Assembly: GCA_947174275.1 (NCBI GenBank)
Contig: CAMWIJ010000017.1
Coordinates: forward strand, 1 to 47,615
Length of the DNA stretch: 47,615 nucleotides
From: an uncultured Muribaculaceae bacterium
GTDB lineage: Bacteria; Bacteroidota; Bacteroidia; Bacteroidales; Muribaculaceae
Direction: 5' to 3'
Each line of letters opens with the position of its first letter. Within the stretch, counting starts at the first letter, position 1. The translations under genes and the position numbers were made by a program. The notes beneath the pieces were generated by a model. It did not search any database and was not told the origin of the DNA. It saw nothing but the letters and a program-made list of their open reading frames with translations. Shown here one piece after another: positions 16,431-24,222 of the stretch.

Positions 16431-17276
16431 TTAGTTAAAAATTATGCAGAGCAGACCCACGATGAGGCAGTAGGCTGCAAACCACACGAGTTTACCTTTT
16501 TTGACGATATTGAGCATCCATTTGCATGCCGCGCAGCCTACCACAAAAGCGGCTATGAAACCAATGATAAGCGGCACGAAGCCGATTGTCTCGGCCGTCG
16601 CTCCGGCTTCACCGCTCCCGCTCACCATGTCCTTGATGTCAAGCAGCGCCTCTCCCAATATGGGGATTATCACCATGAAGAATGAGAACTTGGCTATCTG
16701 TTCGCGCTTGTCGCCGAGCATCAGACCGGTGGCGATTGTGGAGCCCGAACGGCTCAGCCCCGGAATAACTGCCACGGCCTGGGCCAGACCTATGACAAAT
16801 GCGTCGAGAAACGTGATGTCGCGCGGACGGTAGCCTCCCTGTCGCAGAGCCGGGCTGTCGGCTGTGGTGCGGCGGAAATAATATGCGAATGTCAGCAGAA
16901 GGGCAGTGCAGCACAACGCGATGCCGACAGTGAGAAGGTTCTTGTCAAACAGTGTCTCCACCTTGTCCTTGAAAAACAGACCGACAATCATGATGGGAAT
17001 GCATGACACGAGAATCTTGAACACGTAGGTGGTGTTGGCGTCGCGCTTAAACCCGAAAAACGATGTCACAAGCGGCAGAAATTCTTTCCAGAGCACTACA
17101 ATCGTGCTCAGCACCGTGGCCACATGAAGCGCCACCGTATATTGCAGCGACCCTGCGCCTTCCATGTTGAGGTGGAGTATGTCCTCGCATATCTGCAGGT
17201 GTCCCGAGCTGCTTATCGGCAGATACTCCGCCAGTCCCTGCACTACACCCATTATAAGGGAATCAAACCAATCCAT
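16431..17276 (-). CDS. uppP: Undecaprenyl-diphosphate phosphatase
   Basis: UppP (BacA) removes a phosphate from undecaprenyl diphosphate at the outer face of the inner membrane. This recycles the lipid carrier for peptidoglycan and surface polysaccharides and gives bacitracin tolerance. The 281-residue protein has about eight membrane segments. The two catalytic motifs are present: GVVQGLAEYLPISSSGHL (residues 10-27, including Glu17 and the Ser/His set) and PGLSRSGSTIATGLMLG. The ATG at 17276 starts MDWFDSLIMG, as in relatives. The gene is 37 bp from the DUF3098 gene and 14 bp from truB, inside the conserved Bacteroidetes cell-envelope/tRNA operon. Confidence 0.96.
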   Translation of the reverse strand: MDWFDSLIMGVVQGLAEYLPISSSGHLQICEDILHLNMEGAGSLQYTVALHVATVLSTIVVLWKEFLPLVTSFFGFKRDANTTYVFKILVSCIPIMIVGLFFKDKVETLFDKNLLTVGIALCCTALLLTFAYYFRRTTADSPALRQGGYRPRDITFLDAFVIGLAQAVAVIPGLSRSGSTIATGLMLGDKREQIAKFSFFMVIIPILGEALLDIKDMVSGSGEAGATAETIGFVPLIIGFIAAFVVGCAACKWMLNIVKKGKLVWFAAYCLIVGLLCIIFN

Positions 17277-17313
17277 TTTTTACCTTTTTATGTTGTTTGT
17301 TGATGACTATTGC

Positions 17314-17628
17314 TTATTTGCGCGGTTTCAATATGATGGCGACGCCCATGAATACGAAGCCGAGAAACGACAGTGTCGGCCCGATGACGATGCGCCTGGT
17401 GCTGAATATGTCGGGGTTGAACTCTTCGGTAGTGGTGCCTCCTCCGAGCATCAGCAGAAATCCGAGCACGATGAGGGCGCCTGCTGCAATCATGAAAATA
17501 AAGTTTCTGCGGGCAAGCGGAAAATGCTCCGGAGCTTCTTTCTCAAGAATCTTGCCCGGGGTTGCAGGTTTCACTCCGCTCCGGGCCGCTGCTGCGCCGC
17601 CTATGTTTTTTTTACTGGGAATTGCCAT
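17314..17628 (-). CDS. DUF3098 small membrane protein
   Basis: This 104-residue protein has a Lys/Ala/Pro-rich cytoplasmic N-terminus and two hydrophobic helices (about residues 42-62 and 80-98) separated by a short loop, ending in a basic LKPRK tail. The segment PLARRNFIFMIAAGALIVLG and the TTEEFNPDIFSTRRI loop are typical of DUF3098. The family is known mainly by its fixed position between ftsX and uppP in Bacteroidetes, which is also its position here (53 bp and 37 bp gaps). A role in division or envelope biogenesis is suggested by that context only. Confidence 0.88.
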   Translation of the reverse strand: MAIPSKKNIGGAAAARSGVKPATPGKILEKEAPEHFPLARRNFIFMIAAGALIVLGFLLMLGGGTTTEEFNPDIFSTRRIVIGPTLSFLGFVFMGVAIILKPRK

Positions 17629-17681
17629 AAGTTATATTTTTTATTTATTGTTGTCGTTGAGTGTCAGATGCATGCATGGGC

Positions 17682-18554
17682 TCAGAACATGTCGTCATAT
17701 TTCTGTCGGAGATATTTGTTGGTCGCTAACCAAGAGGCTGTGCCGCATATCAGTATGCCTCCGGCTATGATGGCCGGAAACAGCAGCATCATGTCGCTCC
17801 ATGGCAGGGCGAGTTCAAGATCGGGATCGATGCTGGTGGCATAGATGCGGAGCAGGCACAGCAGCAATATGGCTACGGCGGCGGCAAGGATGCCGTTGAG
17901 CATGTTGCCGATGACGATCGGTCGCCTGATAAACGCGTTGGTCGCTCCGACGAGCTTCATCGTGTGAAGCAGAAATCGTGCTGAATATATCGTAAGCCTA
18001 ACGGTGTTGTTGATCAATACAAAAGAGATTATAAGCAGCGCTCCGGCCAAAGCTATCAGCACAAGCGACAGCGAGCCGATGTTGGAGTTGATTGATTCAA
18101 CCATTTCAGTGTGCACTGTGATTTTTTCAACCGAATCGGTCATGCGCAGCGGAGCTGTGATTTTTTCAAGAGAGTCGACCGACGCATACTGTGCCTTTAC
18201 TCTGACGCTGAACTCCGGCTGATAGGGATTGCCGCCGACGAGTTCCACGATATCGCTGCCGAGATAGGCATTTTCCTGCTCCAATATCTCCTCGGGCGAC
18301 ATATAGTCGTAACTCGAAACAAAATCAGATGACATCAGCCGTCTTTTCATGTCGTTGATCTGTGTCATGTCGGCATCCATACGCATCACCATGTTAAATC
18401 CCAGATTTTCACGGATATGACGTGTTATGTTGCCTGCCGCAAAGGCCGCGCATCCCACTATTCCCAATATCAGCAGCACCATGCCGACACTGACCGTCGA
18501 TGTCAGATGCTTGCCGAAGCTCATCAGGCTCGTGCGTTTGTTGGATTGACTCAT
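17682..18554 (-). CDS. ftsX: FtsX-type cell division permease
   Basis: FtsX is the membrane subunit of the FtsEX complex that couples divisome activity to peptidoglycan hydrolases. The 290-residue protein has one N-terminal helix (about 20-42), a periplasmic domain (about 45-160) and three helices near the C-terminus (about 163-186, 214-236 and 257-279). The block FVLINNTVRLTIYSARFLLH followed by TMKLVGATNAFIRRP is the strongest family marker (MKLVGAT). No ftsE gene is next to it, which is usual in Bacteroidetes, so the ATPase partner must be encoded elsewhere. It is first in the seven-gene operon running down to yigZ. A promoter is seen at 18721-18753. Confidence 0.94.
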   Translation of the reverse strand: MSQSNKRTSLMSFGKHLTSTVSVGMVLLILGIVGCAAFAAGNITRHIRENLGFNMVMRMDADMTQINDMKRRLMSSDFVSSYDYMSPEEILEQENAYLGSDIVELVGGNPYQPEFSVRVKAQYASVDSLEKITAPLRMTDSVEKITVHTEMVESINSNIGSLSLVLIALAGALLIISFVLINNTVRLTIYSARFLLHTMKLVGATNAFIRRPIVIGNMLNGILAAAVAILLLCLLRIYATSIDPDLELALPWSDMMLLFPAIIAGGILICGTASWLATNKYLRQKYDDMF

Positions 18555-19220
18555 TGACTATATTGATGATATTTACAGAGAATTCATTTTTTTATGAAGC
18601 CATGTCCGCTTGTCACCCGAGTGGCATATACATATATTTATATGCAAGCCGGGTTATTGCGGAATTTGCGGCTCAGGTCGGCACTCCTTTCCATTATAGG
18701 CCGAAGTGCATATTATCTTGCAAATTTACAACATCAGATACCCCCTTGTCAAGTTTTTTTGTGATAAAATTGCATTATATTTCACAAAAAGCCTAAAAAA
18801 GAGGTAAGATATCGTGCGAGAATTGGTAAAACAGATACTGTCCCGTCACAAACAGTGTTGCTGGGAGTCCCCAAATTAAAAAAAATCCCGAAACCATATT
18901 TTACGCCATTTTATGCCATTTCACGCAGAAGTATAAAAAATATTAAGAAAAATAAATTCTCTTTCAAAAAAAAGTATTAACTTAGCGCGAAATTTGTAGA
19001 ACCTCAGAGAAAGAATTTTTGATATTTCGTTGAATATATAGGATTACCAACAATAAACAAGAATGGCTATGGTTCAGATTACTCTGATAGCCAAATAATT
19101 AAACCTGTCGATAATATGAGCCTGCGCAAAGGCTCCTGCCGGAAGGATACTGTTCAGCGAAAATCGGGTTTCAACTATGGAATAAAAATTTAACAATTAA
19201 TTAATAAACAATTAATCTTT
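18555..19220. other. Divergent intergenic region, ftsX promoter and ompA leader
   Basis: This 666-bp gap separates ftsX (minus) from the major porin gene (plus). The ftsX half has a minus-strand -7 TAAATTTG (18728-18721), with a TTG-containing -33 about 21 bp upstream. The porin half is very AT-rich between 18900 and 19060; GAAATTTG at 18989-18996 is a poor -7 candidate. From about 19000 the sequence is likely leader RNA of the porin. It holds a GAGCC/GGCTC hairpin (from 19118) and two short ATG frames: 19063-19098 (11 codons) and 19116-19193 (25 codons). I see no other gene. Confidence 0.5.
18721..18753 (-). promoter_or_regulatory. Probable ftsX operon promoter
   Basis: On the minus strand CTTG (18753-18750) precedes TAAATTTG (18728-18721) with a 21-bp spacer. 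This is close to the Bacteroidetes consensus, and leaves a leader of about 160 nt before the ftsX ATG. Confidence 0.5.
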
Positions 19221-20432
19221 ATGAAAAAGAGTTTAATCGCTTTAGCTTGCGCCCTTTTCATGGGTCAAGGCATGGTTGCTCAAACTTCACAGGAGGTTAC
19301 CTATGTCGAAGATCCCTCGCAAGGTTATCTTTTCAACCAATTTAAAGACAACTGGTTTATAACCGGTGAAGGTGGCATCAACATCTTCTTCTCTCCCAAT
19401 GACTCATATCGTGACTGGAAAGACCGTTGGGAACCCACCGCTGCTCTTTACGTAGGCAAATGGTTTTCTCCGATTATCGGTCTCCGTGCCGGTGTCAACT
19501 GGCTTAAAGTTAAAGGTCTGTCTGACGTAAAAAGCATCGGTAACCTTTATGATGAACCCACCGTTGAAGGCAAGTGGAAACAGAAATTCGTTCACGTAGG
19601 TCCCGTGTTCGACGCAATGATCAACGTCACCAACTGGTGGTGCGGCTATCACCCCGGACGCAAATACAACCTTACCGTCTACGGTGGTGTGGGCTGCTAC
19701 TGGACTTATGCACGTCAGTATGATGCCAACAACAACTCTACCAGCTACAAAGACGCTCATGACCGTATCCTCGCAGCCCGCGGAGGTATCATCAACAGCT
19801 TCAACGTAAGCAAGCAGGTGCAGCTCTCGCTCGACGTGCGCTTCACCGCTCTTGACAACCACCGCGACGAAAAAGGCGGCGACTGGAACAAGACTTCTTA
19901 CGACCTTTCGGCCAACATCGGCGTGACTTACCTCTTCAAGAAACGCGAATGGAATGCTCCCATCATCCCCGTTTGCCCCGAACCCGAGAACTGCGACGCT
20001 CTCCGCGCACGCCTGCAGGCGGCCGATGCCCGCATCGCCGACCTCGAGGCTCAGCTCCAGGCTTGTCTTGACCGTCCCACCGAAATCGTTGAAGTAGCTC
20101 CCGCAGCTCCCCTCGCTACTATCTACTTCCCCATCAACGTGTCTAAGCTCACCAAGGAAGATGTTCGCGTAGTGCAGGCTTGCGCCGAGGTGATGAAAGC
20201 CAACCCCGACACCCGTTACGTGGTTACCGGCTGGGCTGACAACTACACCGGCAACGACCGTATCAACGTAAATCTCCGCAAGAACCGTGCCGCTTCTGTT
20301 GAAAAACAGCTCCTCAAATCAGGTGTTCCCGCAGCTCAGTTCGATACAACCATCAACAACGGCAATCTCGTTGACATGGGTGAGAAATTCGTTGCTCTCG
20401 ACCGCGCTACAACTATCCAGGTCGCAGAATAA
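19221..20432 (+). CDS. OmpA-family major outer membrane protein
   Basis: This 403-residue protein has a signal peptide (LIALACALFMGQGMVAQ), an N-terminal beta-barrel (about residues 25-245) and a short coiled coil with heptad-like LRARLQAADARIADLEAQ. The C-terminal OmpA peptidoglycan-binding domain (about 300-403) contains GWADNYTGNDRINVNLRKN, matching the conserved GHxDxxG...NxxLxxxRA pattern. It would anchor the outer membrane to the wall and may act as a slow porin. Codon use is strongly biased to a few C-ending codons, and long AT-rich leader DNA precedes it. Both fit a very highly expressed gene. A terminator follows at 20484-20513. Confidence 0.93.
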   Translation: MKKSLIALACALFMGQGMVAQTSQEVTYVEDPSQGYLFNQFKDNWFITGEGGINIFFSPNDSYRDWKDRWEPTAALYVGKWFSPIIGLRAGVNWLKVKGLSDVKSIGNLYDEPTVEGKWKQKFVHVGPVFDAMINVTNWWCGYHPGRKYNLTVYGGVGCYWTYARQYDANNNSTSYKDAHDRILAARGGIINSFNVSKQVQLSLDVRFTALDNHRDEKGGDWNKTSYDLSANIGVTYLFKKREWNAPIIPVCPEPENCDALRARLQAADARIADLEAQLQACLDRPTEIVEVAPAAPLATIYFPINVSKLTKEDVRVVQACAEVMKANPDTRYVVTGWADNYTGNDRINVNLRKNRAASVEKQLLKSGVPAAQFDTTINNGNLVDMGEKFVALDRATTIQVAE

Positions 20433-20483
20433 TAACAACATCTCGACAATATTGCCGGTGCGCTCGGCGCTCCGGTCGAAACC

Positions 20484-20513
20484 AGAAGGCATGCTCCAAC
20501 GGGCATGCCTTCT
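20484..20513 (+). terminator. Terminator of the OmpA-family gene
   Basis: An 11-bp stem (AGAAGGCATGC with its complement) has an 8-nt loop. It lies 52 bp after the porin stop and only 13 bp before the next ATG, so the transporter must use readthrough or a promoter overlapping this site. Confidence 0.75.
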
Positions 20514-20526
20514 TGATTGATTTATT

Positions 20527-21432
20527 ATGCAGAATTTTACTCGAAAACTGAAGCCGTGGATGCTGCCGATTGCCATGGTGGCGGGCATTCTGTTTCACAA
20601 TCAGATAGGATATGTGGCCTTCCTGTCGCCATATCTGATTTTTATAATGTTGCTTATAACCTACTGCAAGGTGTCGTGGCGGCATTTCTGCATCGATGGC
20701 TCGATGTGGTGGCTGCTTGGTGTGCAGGTGATAGGCGCACTCGCAGTGTATCTTGCATTGGGATTGCTTAATTTAGCTGTAGCTCAGAGCGTTTTCATCT
20801 GCATTTTTTGTCCTACGGCCACTGCTGCTCCCGTGATTACGGGCATGTTGGGCGGCAAGGTGGAGCGGGTCGCTACATTTTCGCTGCTGAGCAATCTTGT
20901 GGTGGCGCTGACGGCTCCCGTGATACTTGCCATGATGGGAGATGGCTCCGGGGTGGAATTTTCATCCTCACTGATGCGAATAGCCACAAATGTGCTGCCC
21001 CTGATAATCGGCCCGCTCGCAGTCGCTCTGATGCTTAAAGTGACATTGCCATCTGTGAGAGAGGCAATTGCGAGTCGTCAAGGCTTGTCGTTTTATATCT
21101 GGGCGGTAGCGTTGATTATAGTCGTCGGAAATTCGGTGAGTTTCCTCATGAAGGAACCGACGTCACGCATACCCGAGATGGCGGCAATCGCCGTGCTTTC
21201 GCTGCTGGCATGTCTTGCCCAGTTCTGGCTCGGACGTAAAATCGGTGCACGTTACGGCGACCGTATTGCCGGAGCCCAGAGTCTCGGGCAGAAAAACACT
21301 GTGCTTGCCATCTGGCTTGCGCTGACTTATCTCGACCCTATAGCCTCTGTCGGTCCGGCTTGCTATATCGCATGGCATAACACGGTCAATTCCATACAGA
21401 TATATCGCCGTGCCCATGCCGGAATGCTTTGA
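20527..21432 (+). CDS. Bile acid:sodium symporter-like transporter
   Basis: This is a 301-residue integral membrane protein with about nine to ten helices, resembling the BASS/SBF superfamily. Supporting segments are ICPTATAAP-like FICIFCPTATAAPVITGMLGG, where the Pro-flanked unwound region lies, and the later AGAQSLGQKNTVLAIWLAL, which matches the conserved second crossover helix with Gln-Asn. The substrate cannot be told from sequence; the family carries bile acids, pantoate, pyruvate-like acids and others. It begins 94 bp after the porin stop, with a terminator between them, and is followed 183 bp later by a Crp/Fnr-type gene, a possible regulator. Confidence 0.8.
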   Translation: MQNFTRKLKPWMLPIAMVAGILFHNQIGYVAFLSPYLIFIMLLITYCKVSWRHFCIDGSMWWLLGVQVIGALAVYLALGLLNLAVAQSVFICIFCPTATAAPVITGMLGGKVERVATFSLLSNLVVALTAPVILAMMGDGSGVEFSSSLMRIATNVLPLIIGPLAVALMLKVTLPSVREAIASRQGLSFYIWAVALIIVVGNSVSFLMKEPTSRIPEMAAIAVLSLLACLAQFWLGRKIGARYGDRIAGAQSLGQKNTVLAIWLALTYLDPIASVGPACYIAWHNTVNSIQIYRRAHAGML

Positions 21433-21530
21433 TGTCAAGGTCATGGCCGAGACCTGTGGCAGGCCATCTGACTTTCAAGTAACTTTTTATTATTCCGCTT
21501 GTTATTATTAATATATTGACCTTGAGCCTG

Positions 21531-21572
21531 TATCCCGCTTCTGCATGCAATGCCGAGCCTGATTGCGGGATA
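21531..21572 (+). promoter_or_regulatory. Dyad upstream of the Crp/Fnr gene
   Basis: An 8-bp perfect inverted repeat, TATCCCGC (21531-21538) and GCGGGATA (21565-21572), has a 26-bp spacer and ends 43 bp before the ATG at 21616. It could be an operator for autoregulation or a leader hairpin. The evidence is symmetry and position only. Confidence 0.35.
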
Positions 21573-21615
21573 GAAGAGAAGGTCAGTCATTAACGCCTTA
21601 AAATAGATAACAGTA

Positions 21616-22302
21616 ATGGACCAGATGTATCAACTATTGATGGGATTGCCGCTGTTCAGCGGGGTGACCTATGAGAAAATGCTTGAGATAATTGGTAATA
21701 CCAAGTTTCACTTTCTGAAATTTCTCGGAGGTGAGACTTTTATTGCCGAGGGTGAACAGTGCACGCATATAAAATTTATCATCTCAGGTAAAGTGCGTGT
21801 CAGTATCGCCAATCACGACCGCCGTTTCACTGTGTCGCAGACATTGACTGCGCCTGATGTCGTTGCTCCGGAATATATTTTCGGACGTTCTACCGTCTAT
21901 CCCTGCTCTGTTGTCGCGCTTGAGCCTACCGGCGTGCTCCAGATTTCAAAGGCGGATTATATGAAAATACTCAACAGTGACCCGATTTTCCTTATAAATT
22001 ATCTGAATTTGCTGTCAATGAATGCCCAGAAAGCTGTCGACGGCATTCTTTCTATTGCTACCGGAAGTCTTGAAGAGCGCATTGCCTTCTGGATTGTCGC
22101 ACTGACGCAGCGAGGTGGCTCGGATATAACCATGACTTGCCGCCAGCGCGACCTCTATTCGCTTTTTGGCGTTCAGCGTTCGTCGTTTATTTCTACGCTT
22201 GATGATATGAAGGCGAGAGGTCTGATCGATTATTCTCAGACAGAAATAAGGGTGCGTAACCGCCGTGACCTGATTGATATCCTTCATTCAACGGTCGAAT
22301 GA
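21616..22302 (+). CDS. Crp/Fnr family transcriptional regulator
   Basis: This is a 228-residue regulator with an N-terminal cyclic-nucleotide-binding-type beta roll (about residues 20-125; FLGGETFIAEGEQCTHIKFI, then ISGKVRVSI), a long dimer helix and a C-terminal winged helix. The recognition-helix region is RDLYSLFGVQRSSFISTLDDM followed by GLIDY. It lacks the N-terminal Cys cluster of true FNR oxygen sensors, so it is not expected to carry an Fe-S cluster. The effector is unknown; many Bacteroidetes members do not bind cAMP. It lies downstream of the symporter-like gene on the same strand and may control it. A dyad lies upstream at 21531-21572. Confidence 0.88.
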   Translation: MDQMYQLLMGLPLFSGVTYEKMLEIIGNTKFHFLKFLGGETFIAEGEQCTHIKFIISGKVRVSIANHDRRFTVSQTLTAPDVVAPEYIFGRSTVYPCSVVALEPTGVLQISKADYMKILNSDPIFLINYLNLLSMNAQKAVDGILSIATGSLEERIAFWIVALTQRGGSDITMTCRQRDLYSLFGVQRSSFISTLDDMKARGLIDYSQTEIRVRNRRDLIDILHSTVE

Positions 22303-22906
22303 TGATTTTTTAGAGTCGGTATGGGAAGGCTGACGTATGTGTAAAATGCACTTTACAAGGTTGAAAAAATGGCAAATTTGGAGTTTTCATTAGTTTATAT
22401 GTCTTAAAAATCGGCTTTATAATTTATAAACACGTCTATATTCCAACTGATATTGGTGTTATTTAAATCGCTGTAATATAGCTTAGTATATTTTATATTT
22501 GCCTTTACTAATCTATATTGTTGTTTTGTCTGACGCTATAGGGTATTGACAAATGAAATATTTGCACTAACTTTGCGGTGTAAACATAAAATCACAGCGA
22601 CGAAAAGTCAAAGTCGATTTTATATGGATTAGAGACAAAAATTAGGATTTGTTAAATTAGGAATTAGTTTGTGGGTTAGTATTTTTTAATTGGATTAAGT
22701 ATTTGGATAATACTCTATAGGTAATAATCGTGTTTTATGTTAGGTTTGTTTGCCTCGAAATAATATCGAGGATTTATTAGGAAGCCGCTTCGTGAGAAGT
22801 GGTTTGCTATTTTATAGGGGTTCATCTTTTGGAAGTTGCCGCTACTTTTATTAAATTGCGGTGTAATTAACAAAAGTCACTTGTTATATATTTATATTAT
22901 TGAGTC
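22303..22906 (+). promoter_or_regulatory. Promoter and long structured leader of the acetyltransferase gene
   Basis: This 604-bp stretch is free of credible genes. A promoter at 22545-22575 (ATTG, 19 bp, TAACTTTG) matches the Bacteroidetes consensus and predicts a leader of about 320 nt. The leader contains several stem-loops: GCGAC/GTCG near 22597, CCTCGA/TCGAGG (22753-22771), CCGCTTC-GTGA-GAAGTGG (22785-22802) and a CCGC/GCGG pair near 22842-22862. No known riboswitch class is recognised. Tiny reading frames in it (for example eight codons from about 22738) are not convincing. Confidence 0.5.
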
Positions 22907-23503
22907 ATGGCTAAAGATTTGTTTGAACTTCTTGGCGCGGGTTGCTGGGTTCATGGTGGTGCGAAAGATTTGCCTGAAGTGACGCGTCGGCTTCAACGGT
23001 GCGCAGATGCGTGTTTCGAGATAAACTCTCTGCGTCCGTCTGAAACAGGTCGACGGGAAGAATTGCTGAGGAAACTGCTTGGCTCTGCCGGCGAAAATCT
23101 TGTCGTCAATCCTCCCTTCAGATGCGATTTCGGTTACAATATACATATAGGAAATAATTTCATTGGAAATTTCAATCTTACAATTCTTGATGAGGCGAGG
23201 GTTGACATTGGTGATAATGTGATGATTGGACCGAATTGCGCGCTTGTGACTATAACCCACGCCATGCTCCCGGGGCAGCGCAACGACGGCATAATGCGTG
23301 CGTTGCCCATAACGATTGGTGATAATGCGTGGTTGGCGTCAAATGTTGTTGTGCTTCCCGGTGTTACGATAGGAGAGGGCGCAGTCATAGGTGCGGGCAG
23401 CGTCGTGACGAAGTCTGTGCCGCCCCATACTTTCGCCGCAGGCAATCCGTGCCGCCCGATACGCCCGGTGACTGAACATGACCGGGTTGAGCCTGTGATA
23501 TGA
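22907..23503 (+). CDS. Sugar/maltose O-acetyltransferase family (left-handed beta helix)
   Basis: This 198-residue enzyme is of the maltose/galactoside O-acetyltransferase group, which moves acetyl from acetyl-CoA to a sugar hydroxyl. An N-terminal helical cap (about 1-65) is followed by hexapeptide-repeat coils (about 70-190). The signature is DNVMIGPNCALVTITHAM with the catalytic His in THAM, then ITIGDNAWLASNVVVLPGVTI and GAGSVVTKSVPPHTFAAGNP. The acceptor sugar is not predictable. It is unusual in having a leader of about 320 nt behind a strong promoter, which implies post-transcriptional control. It is monocistronic here; the next gene has its own consensus promoter. Confidence 0.92.
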   Translation: MAKDLFELLGAGCWVHGGAKDLPEVTRRLQRCADACFEINSLRPSETGRREELLRKLLGSAGENLVVNPPFRCDFGYNIHIGNNFIGNFNLTILDEARVDIGDNVMIGPNCALVTITHAMLPGQRNDGIMRALPITIGDNAWLASNVVVLPGVTIGEGAVIGAGSVVTKSVPPHTFAAGNPCRPIRPVTEHDRVEPVI

Positions 23504-23573
23504 CTTTTCGAGGAGATTTTTATCGTGTCGCAATGCTTTGGTCTCTGATGCAAATCAGACATTGTGTCATTAT

Positions 23574-23604
23574 TTTGTCGGAATGAAGTTTTTGTATACC
23601 TTTG
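23574..23604 (+). promoter_or_regulatory. Promoter of the small beta-barrel gene
   Basis: TTTG (23574-23577) is followed after exactly 19 bp by TACCTTTG (23597-23604), a perfect Bacteroidetes consensus pair, about 45 bp before the ATG. Confidence 0.8.
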
Positions 23605-23648
23605 CGGTCGCAGGCGGTTGTCGGTTGCTTAAAATCTATAGTTAAATT

Positions 23649-24173
23649 ATGAAATCTGTAAGGAGCTTATCTTTTGTCGCTTTTTTGTCTCTCTCCGTAT
23701 TCCCCCTTGTTGCCCGTGAAAATTCGATGGGTCTGAGGGCCGGGTTCAACACACGCAATTCCTCTCCGGCTGCCGGCCTTTGGTTCCAGCATGAATTCTC
23801 TCCCCACTTCCGGCTTGCGCCCAATGTCGACTACATATTCCGGCGCGATGACACCGACGCGCTCTCCATCAACTGCAACGCTCAGTTTCCGGTGCGGTTT
23901 GGCATGACAGGAGCTTTCTCATTCTATCCTCTTGCCGGTCTGAACTATACGAGCTGGAATTATCATCACAACGATGACCCTGACACCAGCGACAGCACCG
24001 CCGACGGCACCGGCGATGTCACTTCGCGCAAAAACCGTTTCGGTTTCAATGCCGGCGCCGGTCTCGAATGCCGCGTCACTCCGACGCTGAAACTTGCTCT
24101 TGAAGCGAAAGGCACGCTTGTGAAAAGCTACTCGTCGGCCACAGTGACTCTTGCGATTGGCTATATATTCTGA
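23649..24173 (+). CDS. Small outer membrane beta-barrel protein
   Basis: This is a 174-residue exported protein with a signal peptide (LSFVAFLSLSVFPLVA). Amphipathic strands follow, such as MGLRAGFNTR, FRLAPNVDYIFRR, KLALEAKGTLVK and a final strand ending GYIF, as in small OMP_b-brl proteins that finish on an aromatic residue. An acidic Asp/Thr/Gly loop (about residues 105-125, DDPDTSDSTADGTGD) is probably an external loop. Its function is unknown. It has its own promoter, and its end faces the tolC-like gene convergently with 49 bp between them. Confidence 0.8.
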   Translation: MKSVRSLSFVAFLSLSVFPLVARENSMGLRAGFNTRNSSPAAGLWFQHEFSPHFRLAPNVDYIFRRDDTDALSINCNAQFPVRFGMTGAFSFYPLAGLNYTSWNYHHNDDPDTSDSTADGTGDVTSRKNRFGFNAGAGLECRVTPTLKLALEAKGTLVKSYSSATVTLAIGYIF

Positions 24174-24222
24174 CCTCGCTGATGGCTCTGTCAGTAGCTT
24201 GATGTCAGGCAAAATCCGTTTG

